From the NCBI GenBank assembly GCA_030536195.1, contig JAUNQL010000055.1:1-5144 (forward strand): a stretch of DNA of 5,144 nucleotides. The letters are read 5' to 3'. Position numbers and translations under genes: made by a program. The stretch comes from Clostridia bacterium. GTDB taxonomy: Bacteria > Bacillota > Clostridia > Oscillospirales > Acutalibacteraceae. The first letter of the stretch is position 1. Every line of letters begins with the position of its first letter. The notes under the pieces were generated by a model that had not been told where the DNA came from, did not search any database, and worked only from the letters and a program-made list of their open reading frames with translations. Of this stretch, positions 5,136 through 5,144 are shown in pieces.

Positions 5136-5144
5136 AAACATTAT
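5136..5144. promoter_or_regulatory. Left half of a probable second NrdR box, cut by the window edge
   Basis: AAACATTAT matches 7 of 9 positions of the first nine bases of the NrdR box. It begins 32 bp from the start of the first box, leaving a 16-bp gap. NrdR boxes usually occur in pairs with about this phasing. The right half lies outside the window. Confidence 0.5.

Overview
The window looks like chromosomal DNA of an anaerobic, low- to mid-GC Gram-positive bacterium, most likely a clostridium of the Lachnospiraceae type. The reasons are strong GGAGG ribosome binding sites, a class III (oxygen-sensitive) ribonucleotide reductase operon, a HypB GTPase and small DUF3990-type accessory genes. 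The family-level placement is inference; no rRNA or other marker gene is present.

Layout: (1) 15-983, minus strand: an AT-rich accessory operon. A near-consensus promoter (978-1006) reads into a 101-residue protein of unknown function, then a DUF3990 protein (ADP-ribosyltransferase-like fold), then a 50-codon ORF that may be truncated. The genes overlap or nearly touch, an arrangement typical of a toxin-antitoxin-like module. An 8-bp inverted repeat brackets the promoter. (2) 1022-1206: a GC-rich block with nested inverted repeats and no credible gene, a candidate dispersed repeat or structured RNA. (3) 1207-1257: a perfect 22-bp palindrome directly abutting the -35 box of a promoter for hypB (1284-1958, plus strand), the nickel-insertion GTPase. 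(4) 1957-1993: a strong, probably bidirectional terminator shared by hypB and the convergent nrdG. (5) 1992-5144, minus strand: the nrdD - short ORF - nrdG operon, headed by a consensus NrdR box and half of a second box cut by the window edge.

The most interesting point is the reductase operon. The canonical C-terminal glycyl-radical segment of NrdD (RRITGYLVG followed by a tail ending in RVKH) is not on the 775-residue NrdD. It is encoded by a separate 56-codon ORF (2552-2722) with its own ribosome binding site, between nrdD and the activase gene nrdG. The long protein keeps a divergent Gly-Tyr at the matching place (G747) followed by an unrelated Cys-containing tail. This suggests a two-piece or spare-part radical domain, similar in concept to YfiD/GrcA for pyruvate formate-lyase. 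NrdG would install the radical, and NrdR would repress the operon when dATP is plentiful.
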